Shown here in pieces: positions 25,417 to 34,229 of a stretch of DNA of 64,000 nucleotides. The notes below the pieces were generated by a model, which saw only the letters and a list, made by a program, of their open reading frames with translations, was not told the origin of the DNA and searched no databases. Each line of letters starts with the position of its first letter. Position 1 is the stretch's first letter. The stretch is from NCBI GenBank assembly GCA_016931575.1, contig JAFGEO010000034.1, forward strand, positions 1 to 64,000, in the 5' to 3' direction. Position numbers and translations under genes: made by a program. This DNA is from Bacteroidales bacterium (GTDB lineage: Bacteria > Bacteroidota > Bacteroidia > Bacteroidales > UBA10428).

Positions 25417-28400
25417 TTAGAAAGTAACATTAAGACCGCCCATAAAGGTTCTTGATTGTGGATACAGTCCAACATCAATACCTGCAGCCCATCCATCATC
25501 CGTTGGTGACGATCCGATCTCAGGATCCAGTCCCGGATAGTTGGTAAATACATACAGGTTGCGCGCAGTTGCATACACACGGAACTCATCAAATGGCAAC
25601 CATTCAAGAAGGTCCTTGAAATCATACCCGATTGTCAGGTTACTAATTCTAAAGAAGTCACCATTGTATATGTAGGTGTCGTTAACCCATTGATAGTCTC
25701 TGCTGGCTCCCCGATAAAGCATAGGATATCTCTCGGATGTACCCTCGCCGCGCCATGCCTGATCAACAACTTCCTGTGTATAATTGGCACGATAGCTGTC
25801 AACAGACCTGTAATTTTTCGCGATCTGGTGTCCTGCCATTCCGTTTCCGGAAACCTGGAGGAAAGCACCTTTATATTCCAGGTTCAGTGTCAGTCCGAAG
25901 ATGAAATCGGGATGAGGATTACCAATCATAACTTTATCATCGTCATTTATGGTTCCATCACCATTTTGGTCAACAAAACGGAGATTTCCAGGTCCAAATG
26001 AATTCGGATTGAAGAAAAGTGAATCCTGATAGGAAGATCCCTGAACGTTGTATTCATCAGCTTCAGCCTGATTTTGAACTACACCGTCAGTCTCATACCC
26101 CCAGAAGAAGCCAATAGGATAACCCACCTCACAACGATACATTTCCGCCACACCCTGGCTTAATACGTTGCTTGCACCATGAATGATCGAGTCTGAACTA
26201 GGCAGTTCAACCATAAGGTTTTTGTTGTAAGCAAATGTTGCAGAAATACCAACCTTCAGGTCACCGATGTTATCATTGTAGCGAACAAAGGTCTCTATAC
26301 CCTTGTTTCTGACAAGCCCGCTGTTAACAGGAGCAGGATCGGCACCATCCATAACAGAAGAAGGAGGAGTAACCAGCCAGTCTTTCGTATCTTTCTGGTA
26401 CCAGTCAAGAGAAAACTGAACCTTATTGCGCAGGAAGTTCAAATCAATTCCGACATCGGTCTGTTCGGAAGTTTCCCAGGTAACATTAGGGTTGGGCACC
26501 CATGCTGGTGTGGAACCCATCGTGCTGATCGAGTGATCGGGACCGAAATAATAGTTTACACCCTCGAGTGTAATTGTTGCCAGATACTGGTAATCGGCAA
26601 TATCCTGATTACCATTTTGTCCCCAACTTGCTCTCAGTTTAGCGAAATTGATCACCTCGCTTATATCCTGCATAAAGCTTTCGTTAGACAGAACCCATCC
26701 TGCAGATACTGATGGGAAAGTACCCCAGCGGTTTCCGCGGTCGAATTTAGAGGAACCGTCAGCACGAAGTACTGCAGTTAGCATGTAAGTTTCTCTGTAA
26801 TCATATGATATACGTCCGAAATAGGACATCATCGCCCAACCGTAATCGTCTTTTCCTCCGAAATTGGCAAGGGTTGCATTACTCCCATCAAGAACCGGGA
26901 AATTATCCAGGTATCCATATTCGGGATCATTAAAGATACTTCCTTCGTTATGTCCGTTCATACTAAGACTCATGGAATTACGAATCGCTTCCTGTCCGGC
27001 AAGGAAAGTAAAATTATGAAGCTTATTCAGGTTGAAACTATAGGTAATGGTATTGGTAGATGTCCATGTAAGTCCCTGGTACATTGACTGGTTAACCTGG
27101 TCATTACTATTACTTGAAACATCACTATAGCTATAAGCAGGTATCCATTGTCTGCTGTTACCATACCAGTTGTTAATACCAAGCGCAGAACGTATTGAAA
27201 GTCCTTTTACCGGCTGAATTAATAGATAAGCATTACCGGTAATGGTATTATTGCTGTTGGTATTGTATTGCGACTGAAGTGCCATCTCTGCATACGGATT
27301 GCTTTCCTGGGTATTCCAGCTAATAGCATTATGGTATGGATAGGCCGGATCATCCGTATCCTCAGCATACATAGGAAGGAAAGGACTTGCTCCCAGTGCG
27401 CTGTGGAAGTCGTTCCAATAGATATTCCCTGTCCGGATGGTTGGGTTTTTCTCGTTGGTAAAGGTGAGATTTTCTCCAAATGTAAGAAAATCACGTCCAG
27501 CTATCTGAGCCAGAACATGCTCAGAATTCAAACGCAGGTTAATACGGTTATAGGTATTGTTCATCCCCTTACCTACGATACCCGTTTGAGAAAGGTAAGA
27601 TGCTCCCATAGAATACACCGACTTGTCAGAGCCCCCTGTGACGTTCAGTGCGTGACTTTGCACAGGCGCATTTTCTACTGACATCTCATCTACCCAGTTA
27701 GTACCGTCATAGGTGCCGGCTACTATCTCATCCCAATAAGGTACATTTGTAAAATTGATTGAATCAAAGCCGGCATTAATGTTAGCTTCATTGGCTGCAG
27801 CTGCATATTCAGAGGCAGACAGCACATCGGGCCTTTTCAGGTAATTCTGTACCCCAAAATAACCATTGTAGCTAACCTTGGTGGGCATCTCACGGCGACC
27901 TTTTTTAGTGGTTACCAGGATTACTCCGTTGGCAGCACGAGAACCGTAAATTGCCGCAGAAGCAGCATCCTTCAGGATGTCGATACTTTCAATATCCGAT
28001 GGACTCAGGTTATCAATATCTCCTACGGCAACACCATCGACAATGTATAGTGGATTAAAATTACCGGTTGTACCGATACCACGGATGTAAATTTTATTAC
28101 CCGCACCTGGCTGTCCGTTGTTCTGGGAAATAGTCACACCAGGTGACATACCCTTCAGGGCGTCCATACTGCTGGTGGTATTCAGCGCTTCGATATCCTC
28201 ACCGCTAACATTCAGGTTTGCTCCAGTGGTGAGTTTCTTCTTCTGAACACCATATCCAATTACTACAATTTCATCGAGGCCAATGACATCTTCAGTCAGT
28301 GACATATTAATCACTGTTTCATTGCCAATCGTCTTCTCTTCTGTCAGATAGCCAACGAAACTGAAGGACAAAGCCTGACCCACAGTAGCGTCGATACTGT

Positions 28401-28635
28401 ACTTTCCATCGACATCGGTAATGGTACCGCTGTTGGTACCTGTAATGATAATGGAAACTCCTGGTAAGGGATCCCCCGTTATCGCATCAGTCACGGTACC
28501 TGTTATCGTAACAGATCCCTGTTCAGCAAGTGCATCATTTGGAAATGAGCCGTACAGATTATTCTGCAGCAAAAAGGCCATGATGACCGATGCAACAGAG
28601 ATAACCCATTTAGATCTTCTAAAAAGTTTTTGCAT
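25417..28635 (-). CDS. SusC-like TonB-dependent outer-membrane transporter (second locus)
   Basis: This 1072-residue protein has a signal segment (about 1-31), a carboxypeptidase-regulatory-like domain (about 42-120, VTITGTVTDAITGDPLPGVS), a TonB-box-like stretch (LDEIVVIGYGVQ), and a SusC plug with SMDALKGMSPGV, PLYIVDGVAVG and IDILKDAASAAIYGSRAANG. The barrel ends in the expected terminal Phe (GGLNVTF). It works with the SusD protein encoded immediately downstream. No sensor, sigma/anti-sigma pair or glycosidase lies next to it, so its cargo could be a glycan, glycoprotein fragment or other oligomer. Upstream is a 544-bp gap with an inverted repeat. Confidence 0.95.
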   Translation of the reverse strand: MQKLFRRSKWVISVASVIMAFLLQNNLYGSFPNDALAEQGSVTITGTVTDAITGDPLPGVSIIITGTNSGTITDVDGKYSIDATVGQALSFSFVGYLTEEKTIGNETVINMSLTEDVIGLDEIVVIGYGVQKKKLTTGANLNVSGEDIEALNTTSSMDALKGMSPGVTISQNNGQPGAGNKIYIRGIGTTGNFNPLYIVDGVAVGDIDNLSPSDIESIDILKDAASAAIYGSRAANGVILVTTKKGRREMPTKVSYNGYFGVQNYLKRPDVLSASEYAAAANEANINAGFDSINFTNVPYWDEIVAGTYDGTNWVDEMSVENAPVQSHALNVTGGSDKSVYSMGASYLSQTGIVGKGMNNTYNRINLRLNSEHVLAQIAGRDFLTFGENLTFTNEKNPTIRTGNIYWNDFHSALGASPFLPMYAEDTDDPAYPYHNAISWNTQESNPYAEMALQSQYNTNSNNTITGNAYLLIQPVKGLSIRSALGINNWYGNSRQWIPAYSYSDVSSNSNDQVNQSMYQGLTWTSTNTITYSFNLNKLHNFTFLAGQEAIRNSMSLSMNGHNEGSIFNDPEYGYLDNFPVLDGSNATLANFGGKDDYGWAMMSYFGRISYDYRETYMLTAVLRADGSSKFDRGNRWGTFPSVSAGWVLSNESFMQDISEVINFAKLRASWGQNGNQDIADYQYLATITLEGVNYYFGPDHSISTMGSTPAWVPNPNVTWETSEQTDVGIDLNFLRNKVQFSLDWYQKDTKDWLVTPPSSVMDGADPAPVNSGLVRNKGIETFVRYNDNIGDLKVGISATFAYNKNLMVELPSSDSIIHGASNVLSQGVAEMYRCEVGYPIGFFWGYETDGVVQNQAEADEYNVQGSSYQDSLFFNPNSFGPGNLRFVDQNGDGTINDDDKVMIGNPHPDFIFGLTLNLEYKGAFLQVSGNGMAGHQIAKNYRSVDSYRANYTQEVVDQAWRGEGTSERYPMLYRGASRDYQWVNDTYIYNGDFFRISNLTIGYDFKDLLEWLPFDEFRVYATARNLYVFTNYPGLDPEIGSSPTDDGWAAGIDVGLYPQSRTFMGGLNVTF

Positions 28636-29179
28636 ACTTCAAATTAGTTAGGGTTAATATAAAAATTTCTAATTCCTCAGGTAAAATATTCAAATTAACT
28701 ATGACCACACCATTTTTCCAAGCATTAAATTAAAGTCGGTTACATAATTGATTGTTATGGTAACCAGATTAAATACTGTAAAACGATGAAGGCCTGATTT
28801 TTCGGAGTATAAACATAGTGCAATCCGATCAGAAAGCCTAAAACCAACGCACAAAAAAACACTTTTACGCCCGGAGTCCCGTGTCTTAAAAGTTACCAAA
28901 ACCTAGCTAGGATGTTATCATCGGATAAAAAAGAAATTATTACAGGTACAAGGGAAATATTCGAAAGGACTTTAGGAGCCAGCGATGAATTACAGAATTC
29001 AAATGCCTGGTTGTTTGGTTTTCGGTAGATCCGGTAAATAAACTCAAAAGTGAAATAGGCCGGGATCAGGCGGCAGTAGCAAGCTCTGCGAAATTCTGAC
29101 AATTGGGAAAGGAAGGTTTTTTTTGGGGCATACCTGTGTCAGGCTAATACCTGATCCTGTTTCACTAAGTTTCAGGAGG
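28636..29179. other. 544-bp intergenic region upstream of the second SusC gene
   Basis: I find no convincing gene here. Two short minus-strand frames (28699-28899 and 28893-29102) have no start context, domain or membrane pattern that I trust. The part next to SusC (28640-28700) is AT-rich and probably holds its promoter, but no clean TTTG-N19-TAnnTTTG pair is present. An inverted repeat at 28738-28765 is listed separately. The left end also serves as the 3' region of the DUF2141 gene. Confidence 0.55.
28738..28765. promoter_or_regulatory. Inverted repeat, possible operator of the second SusC gene
   Basis: GGTTAC (28738-28743) and GTAACC (28760-28765) are exact inverses, and the match continues inward as ATAA/TTAT with one extra base, around a 7-nt centre. 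It lies about 100 bp upstream of the SusC ATG, a plausible operator distance. Confidence 0.35.
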
Positions 29180-29611
29180 TCACAAATAATTCACCCTGAT
29201 AATCACACGTGCCCCGTCATCCCCCAATGGAAATTTGAACTCGTTGAAGCCGGGTCGCCGGATGATCGTCTTAGTGTAATTTGAAAAGCCAAAACCTTCC
29301 TTAGGTATGCCAAGGGCTTTGTAATCCATCTTCCCATTGGCATTTTCATCGTCCATCATGGCTACTCCCCAAATGCCCGGTTCGAGGTTAATGCTTATTC
29401 TCAGTTTTCCTTCCCGCAGGTGTTTTTTACTGTAGTTCCGGGTCAGAAAAGGTTTGTCGTTTTCAAAACTTTTTGAGTTTCTGTAAAAAGAAAGTTGCAC
29501 CTGGCCCGAAGCACTGCGGATATTGCAAATATCAACAACCAGGGTCTGCGCATCAAGGTCTGCCAGTGTAAAAAACAGACATCCCATTATGATTATCAGC
29601 CGCTTATTCAT
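29180..29611 (-). CDS. DUF2141 exported protein
   Basis: This protein has about 143 residues from ATG 29611; an in-frame ATG at 29635 would add eight residues ahead of the signal peptide. After the signal (MNKRLIIIMGCLFFTLADLDAQ) it matches DUF2141: LVVDICNIRSASGQVQLSFY near the start, then PGIWGVAMMDDENANGKMDY and the G-PKEGFGFSNY motif. The role of DUF2141 is unknown; it is a periplasmic or surface β-protein with an acidic DxNxNGKxD loop that could bind calcium. It is the last gene of the envelope operon, 43 bp after the LolA-like gene. Confidence 0.85.
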   Translation of the reverse strand: MNKRLIIIMGCLFFTLADLDAQTLVVDICNIRSASGQVQLSFYRNSKSFENDKPFLTRNYSKKHLREGKLRISINLEPGIWGVAMMDDENANGKMDYKALGIPKEGFGFSNYTKTIIRRPGFNEFKFPLGDDGARVIIRVNYL

Positions 29612-29654
29612 TTTTGAAACTGTTTGGTTTTTCATAACTACAACTCATTCCCAG

Positions 29655-30428
29655 CTATTTATCCAGCATAGTCGGCGAAAACTGGTTTTCTGTCAGGTCG
29701 CTGCCCACCTGGAAATTATCAATCCTCAGGATAGATTTCCTCTGATTTTGTTTGTTCTCCATCTCCATCAGAAAGGCAAAGTATTTTCCATTAGGCTGTT
29801 TCTGATAGTTATTCATGGTCTGGACCTTCTGTAACTGGTCATTGAAATCATAGTACTCAATTTTCTGACACAGGAAGCTGTTCTTCTCAATCCAGGATAT
29901 TTTACGGGAATAGCCGTACATATCTTCCCGGTCTTCATCCTTGCATTTCGATTCAATTATCCAGCAGGGTTTTCCCTGTACATTTTCTTCTTTCAGGATT
30001 TTATGGGTGAAATCGTTGGAGTTGGGTTTACTCATATCTGCATTGGAAAATTCAGAGCCCATGAAGCTTTTACCTTTCTCCGAACTAACTATCCTGCGGG
30101 TTTTCCTGAGTGCAGGCAGGTAGATCCACATATCATCGTCCTTGCTGGGGTAGTCATAGATCAGCATGGAGGTCCCTTTAATATCAGGAGGCGAAGTAAA
30201 GCGAATCAGAGTTTTGTCTACACCGCTGAAATCCCTGCTGCTTGTAACAATCTGTCTCACTCTCTCACGTCCCTTATCGTCTAGTATTTTCAGGGTAGCC
30301 ATCATCTCCATCGATTGAAAACTGACCGTTTCCATCGCTTTAGAATCGATCTCAGTTGCCGTCTGTGCAATTCCTGCCTGGAAAAGGATTCCAAAAAGCA
30401 GTAGCACGATACCATGTTTTATTTTCAT
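29655..30428 (-). CDS. LolA-like outer-membrane lipoprotein-sorting protein
   Basis: This 257-residue periplasmic protein has a signal peptide (MKIKHGIVLLLFGILFQAGIAQ) and then the LolA-like/DUF4292-type concave β-sheet sequence typical of partners of RND/MMPL pumps: RFTSPPDIKGTSMLIYDYP, DDMWIYLPALRKTRRIVSS and GSEFSNADM. The family carries lipids or lipoproteins through the periplasm. The start codon overlaps the stop of the RND pump gene by 4 bases, so the two are translationally coupled and probably act together. It is not the housekeeping LolA. Confidence 0.88.
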   Translation of the reverse strand: MKIKHGIVLLLFGILFQAGIAQTATEIDSKAMETVSFQSMEMMATLKILDDKGRERVRQIVTSSRDFSGVDKTLIRFTSPPDIKGTSMLIYDYPSKDDDMWIYLPALRKTRRIVSSEKGKSFMGSEFSNADMSKPNSNDFTHKILKEENVQGKPCWIIESKCKDEDREDMYGYSRKISWIEKNSFLCQKIEYYDFNDQLQKVQTMNNYQKQPNGKYFAFLMEMENKQNQRKSILRIDNFQVGSDLTENQFSPTMLDK

Positions 30429-32719
30429 CTCTTAAAGTTTTTGTTTGTATTCAATTTATTTCCATATAAAAACCGGGGTTTCACCAACAAACAGATTGCA
30501 GGGATTAGTATCAGTGAACAAAGCAGACAAAAGCCAATGGAGGCTATGATCAGAAAGGCAAATGACCGTATCAGCGGGAAACCCGAGAACAGTAATACGG
30601 CAAATCCTGCCATTACCGATAAGGCATTGATGGCAATTCCTCTTCCGGTGGTCACAATACTTGCCACGACTGCCTCAGTGATGCCTGGACTTGTTTGCAG
30701 TTCACTTTTTATCCTCCAGAAAATATGGATGGTATAATCAACTCCCAGCCCAATGGAAATGGAGGAGAGTAATGCCGTAACAATGTTCAGTTCGGTACCG
30801 GTGATGCACATTAGACCAAAGGTGCAGATTACCGCAAACAGCAGGGGAAGGCTGCCTAATAATCCTGCCGGCAGGCTCCGGAATATGATTATGAGCAAGA
30901 GGGTGATCAGTAAAAACGCGAAAATCAGGGAGTTTTTCTGCCCAAGGGTGACCGCCATACTCAGCTCCTTTTCGACCAGGCTGTAACCCCCAATCGTTAC
31001 ATCCATACCTTTTTCCTTAGTGAGATCATCGATATGTTTTACAAGCCTGTTAACTGTTTTAATATCCCCCGCCCTGTACTGAATATTCATTACCGCTTTG
31101 GTATAATCAAAATCGACAAATTGCTCGATATCCTCCGGATCGCCATTCATGGCGTAAAGCTCCAGGTACTGGGATACCGCTTCCCGCGTTGCCGGGATCC
31201 GGTCGTACTCAGGATCATCGGGATTATTTAGGGCTTTGCTGATCAGCCGGATAACTGTTGATATTGAGGCTACATTTCCAATTTCAGGTCTTTTCTTCAG
31301 ATCCTCCTCCAGAAAGTCTATCTTTCCCAGGAGCGCCGGATCCTTAATGTCCCCTTCAAACAGAATAGAAATGGTACGGCTACCGCCGAAATCCTTGTTG
31401 ATGATCTGCAAAGCTTTGTTAAAGGGATGTTTTGCCGGCAGGATATTATTAAAATCCGGGGCCACTTTCATCCCGGGCAGAAAGAACAGGCTTATCAGGA
31501 AAACCGATGCGAAAACGATTACGACAGTTTTCGGCCTCCTGACAATGCTACCGGCCACAGCACGCAAAGCAGTCCCTTGCCATTTTTGAGGATCCTGGCT
31601 GTATTTACCTTTATCACCTTTGGCGTTTCTGCTCTGCATGCTGAGAATTGCCGGAATGAATGTCAGACTAAGAAAAAGTGCAAATCCAATCCCGAGGGCG
31701 GATACGATTCCCATTTGCCGTGCCGGTTTCAGAATGTGCATCACCAGACCGGCAATACCCACAATCGTGGTAAAACCAGTAAAAAGTACAGGTTTCTGTA
31801 AAAAAAGGACCAGGTTGGTGACCATCCTGTTCCTTGTGGAAGTTGGATAGTCCCTGTTGAGCTCCTGGTTACGGGTAACAACATGGATCCCGTAGTTATT
31901 GGCAATGGCAATCATCATTATCGGGATCAATACCCCGATGATGCTTAGCTGCCAATTAAACAAAGGGATCAGCATCAGGGAAAGGATAATGGCAATCACA
32001 ACCACTGAAAAAGGGAGCCACACCATCCGTAGGTCCCTGAATGAAGCCCAAAGGAATAAAAACATGATTAACAAACCCAGAGGCAACAACAGTACCAAAT
32101 CATGAAATATCTTGCTATTGGCCTCATCCCGGAGGTATGGCTGCCCGAACATATTCACGATTTCGTTACCGGGGTAACGGCTGAGAACTGTTCTTACAGA
32201 ATCAAGCATGACTTTATCATCCTTAAGCCTTGAGCCATTTAAAACAATGAGGCAATGTTTAAAATCTTCTGAAACCAACTGTTTATAGACGATTTCATTG
32301 TTTTTTATATCCTCCCGCAGCTTTTCCCTTGATTCATCGGAGCGGGGGATCCTCCGGATGACCGGCTCGACAACCATGGTGCCATCCGTTCCTTCAATAC
32401 TGCTTGCATCGAACAGTGACATCACCAGGTCGAACTGCCCCATACGGTTAAAATCCCTGCTGACGGACTGAACCCTTTTCAGCGTGGATTCATTGAGAAC
32501 ATCATCGCTGGAAAAAACCAGTACCAGGGGGTCATCCTTGCCAAATGACTGCTCGATCAGCTTATTATTTTTCCTGGATGACATGCTATCAGGAAGGTAT
32601 GTTTCCAGATCGCTGTTTATATTAATCCTTAGAAGTGGAATGATACTGAGTAAACAAACCAGTATGGTAACTGCAATGATCCACCAGCGATACCGTATCA
32701 CAAACATTGTTCTGCCCAT
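30425..32719 (-). CDS. RND/MMPL-family transporter
   Basis: This 764-residue inner-membrane protein has the two-fold RND layout: membrane helix 1 (about 10-28), a periplasmic loop (about 30-200), helices 2-6 with a sterol-sensing-like segment (about 205-345), helix 7 (about 390-410), a second loop (about 410-590) and helices 8-12 to about 750. It resembles the hydrophobe/MMPL branch rather than the drug-efflux AcrB branch: it is shorter, and no membrane-fusion protein or TolC gene accompanies it. Together with LolA-like and outer-membrane partners it probably moves a lipid or hydrophobic compound across the envelope using proton or sodium force (inference). Confidence 0.92.
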   Translation of the reverse strand: MGRTMFVIRYRWWIIAVTILVCLLSIIPLLRININSDLETYLPDSMSSRKNNKLIEQSFGKDDPLVLVFSSDDVLNESTLKRVQSVSRDFNRMGQFDLVMSLFDASSIEGTDGTMVVEPVIRRIPRSDESREKLREDIKNNEIVYKQLVSEDFKHCLIVLNGSRLKDDKVMLDSVRTVLSRYPGNEIVNMFGQPYLRDEANSKIFHDLVLLLPLGLLIMFLFLWASFRDLRMVWLPFSVVVIAIILSLMLIPLFNWQLSIIGVLIPIMMIAIANNYGIHVVTRNQELNRDYPTSTRNRMVTNLVLFLQKPVLFTGFTTIVGIAGLVMHILKPARQMGIVSALGIGFALFLSLTFIPAILSMQSRNAKGDKGKYSQDPQKWQGTALRAVAGSIVRRPKTVVIVFASVFLISLFFLPGMKVAPDFNNILPAKHPFNKALQIINKDFGGSRTISILFEGDIKDPALLGKIDFLEEDLKKRPEIGNVASISTVIRLISKALNNPDDPEYDRIPATREAVSQYLELYAMNGDPEDIEQFVDFDYTKAVMNIQYRAGDIKTVNRLVKHIDDLTKEKGMDVTIGGYSLVEKELSMAVTLGQKNSLIFAFLLITLLLIIIFRSLPAGLLGSLPLLFAVICTFGLMCITGTELNIVTALLSSISIGLGVDYTIHIFWRIKSELQTSPGITEAVVASIVTTGRGIAINALSVMAGFAVLLFSGFPLIRSFAFLIIASIGFCLLCSLILIPAICLLVKPRFLYGNKLNTNKNFKR

Positions 32720-32733
32720 TGTTCCTTCCCTTT

Positions 32734-34056
32734 CTAAAATGACACCCTTAGTTCTGTGAATATCCCATTCATCACACTTGCTGAATAGTCGAAAATGCTC
32801 TGATCGGGCCCTCCCATAAAGGCACCTCCAAGGGAGAATGCCAGATGGTCGGTGACATGCCAGACCATTTTTGGCCTGATCAGGTATTCATCTGAAGTGA
32901 GGTTATAATAACCCGCCAGTTCAACATCCAGCGTACTATAGAAGAATTGCCCGCTCATGATAAGGGACAGGGCATGGTTTGTTTTTTCCTGCTGGTTGAA
33001 GATCCTCCTGTTAAACAGTGTGGATTCATAGCTTATCAGCTCACCGGCATATGCCCACTGTGCCAGGGGATTTGCAGGATCCAGCAATACCGGAACCTCC
33101 AGATCAACAAAGTCCAGAGTGTATTTTCCGATATACTGCCCTATTATGGAAACCGGTCCCAGCTTGTATTCTAGCGCCGCCACATAGTCCATTCCCGGAT
33201 TTGGGGTGTTCATTTTTTCGGCATAGTCTTCCGTTATCTTATAAGCAAATTCGCCGCGCAACAATACATTGCCCAGGGCCAGATCGAAGTCTCCACCTAC
33301 CGAAGTCTGATGATACGGTTCGGGGGTATATAATATCTCGGGGCTCCCTGTGGACCAGTCAACCGTATCCAGACAAAACCCATAGAATGGACTATAGCCA
33401 TAAAAGCCGTAGACTGAAAAGCCAAGAGCCGGTAAATCAACTGACAACCGGCCCGCCAGTGAACCATTCTCAAAGCTCTTCTCCGGGATCCTGACCCCTG
33501 AAAATCCTACATTGTCCCCCATCTCAAACAGATCGTACCGATACATTGACGGCCGATAGACCGGCAGGGCCAATAATTCAATATTCAGGAAGGGTGTCAG
33601 GCGGTAAGCGCTTCGAAGCATAAATCCGGGTAAACGCTGATCATCCTGGTCCGGGGTCAGAAAAAAATAATCACTCGAATTCATGTAATCGTTTGGACTA
33701 AATCCGTCTGTCCGCCCCCAGACAACAATCTGATTACCCAGCAATACATCCAGCTTCCCCCCTCTGTAGCCCCCGTAAAGTTCTTTGATCTGTATCTTTT
33801 CAAGTTCATTCCCAAGGCCTTCACCATAGCGGAACCGTACATCAGCAAACAGGCTCGCACGCTGATAATCCATGGTGCTTGTCAGAGATATTTCACTAAA
33901 GAGTATGGATTGTTCTGCAGAATTGCCCCCGATGTATCCTGTCCCCCTGACATATCCATTCATACTTAATTGTTCTGCATAAGTGATTTTGCTATCCTGT
34001 GCATAGAAAACCGGGCATGTCAGGATCAGGATCAGAATTACAAGGATTGGTCTCAT
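32734..34056 (-). CDS. Outer-membrane β-barrel protein of the RND operon
   Basis: This 440-residue protein has a signal peptide (1-20) and a sequence of alternating amphipathic β-strands, ending in a terminal Phe (ELRVSF) as in BAM-inserted barrels. The segment NQIVVWGRTDGFSPNDYMNSSDY resembles DUF1302-type outer-membrane proteins, which often sit with RND/MMPL transporters. It is the first gene of the operon, 14 bp before the RND gene. It probably forms the outer-membrane end of the transport route; I cannot say what passes through it. Confidence 0.75.
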   Translation of the reverse strand: MRPILVILILILTCPVFYAQDSKITYAEQLSMNGYVRGTGYIGGNSAEQSILFSEISLTSTMDYQRASLFADVRFRYGEGLGNELEKIQIKELYGGYRGGKLDVLLGNQIVVWGRTDGFSPNDYMNSSDYFFLTPDQDDQRLPGFMLRSAYRLTPFLNIELLALPVYRPSMYRYDLFEMGDNVGFSGVRIPEKSFENGSLAGRLSVDLPALGFSVYGFYGYSPFYGFCLDTVDWSTGSPEILYTPEPYHQTSVGGDFDLALGNVLLRGEFAYKITEDYAEKMNTPNPGMDYVAALEYKLGPVSIIGQYIGKYTLDFVDLEVPVLLDPANPLAQWAYAGELISYESTLFNRRIFNQQEKTNHALSLIMSGQFFYSTLDVELAGYYNLTSDEYLIRPKMVWHVTDHLAFSLGGAFMGGPDQSIFDYSASVMNGIFTELRVSF

Positions 34057-34117
34057 ATCAAAAAGGATTAGTCTCGAACAGCCAAATTAGCAAAGGAAAT
34101 ACCGGGAATGGTGCCAC

Positions 34118-34166
34118 TTTTAAAAGTTGAACCTGATCTTTTTGTACGGATTTTAAAAGTTGAACC
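34118..34166. promoter_or_regulatory. Pair of 16-bp direct repeats upstream of the RND operon
   Basis: TTTTAAAAGTTGAACC occurs at 34118-34133 and exactly again at 34151-34166, a 33-bp period (about three helical turns). The nearer copy is about 60 bp from the first operon gene (ATG at 34056). Direct repeats on one face of the helix are typical of AraC-family sites, and an AraC-type gene is adjacent. Confidence 0.55.
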
Positions 34167-34181
34167 GGGTGAGGTTAATGG

Positions 34182-34220
34182 ATTAGCGGGAGTGCGACTT
34201 CGAGTCGCACTCCCGCTAAT
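34182..34220. repeat. Perfect REP-like palindrome
   Basis: Two exact 18-nt arms (34182-34199 and 34203-34220) surround a TCG centre. The arm is nearly the same as that of the palindrome inside the RAYT remnant at 23442. It lies just downstream of the AraC-type gene stop (34230), so it could also work as a transcription end or mRNA-protecting hairpin, although no T-run follows. Confidence 0.8.
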
Positions 34221-34229
34221 TCATCTTCC

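Noticed and set aside
28699-29102. Two short minus-strand frames upstream of SusC
   Set aside because: No domain, no conserved look, and they overlap each other in an AT-rich gap.
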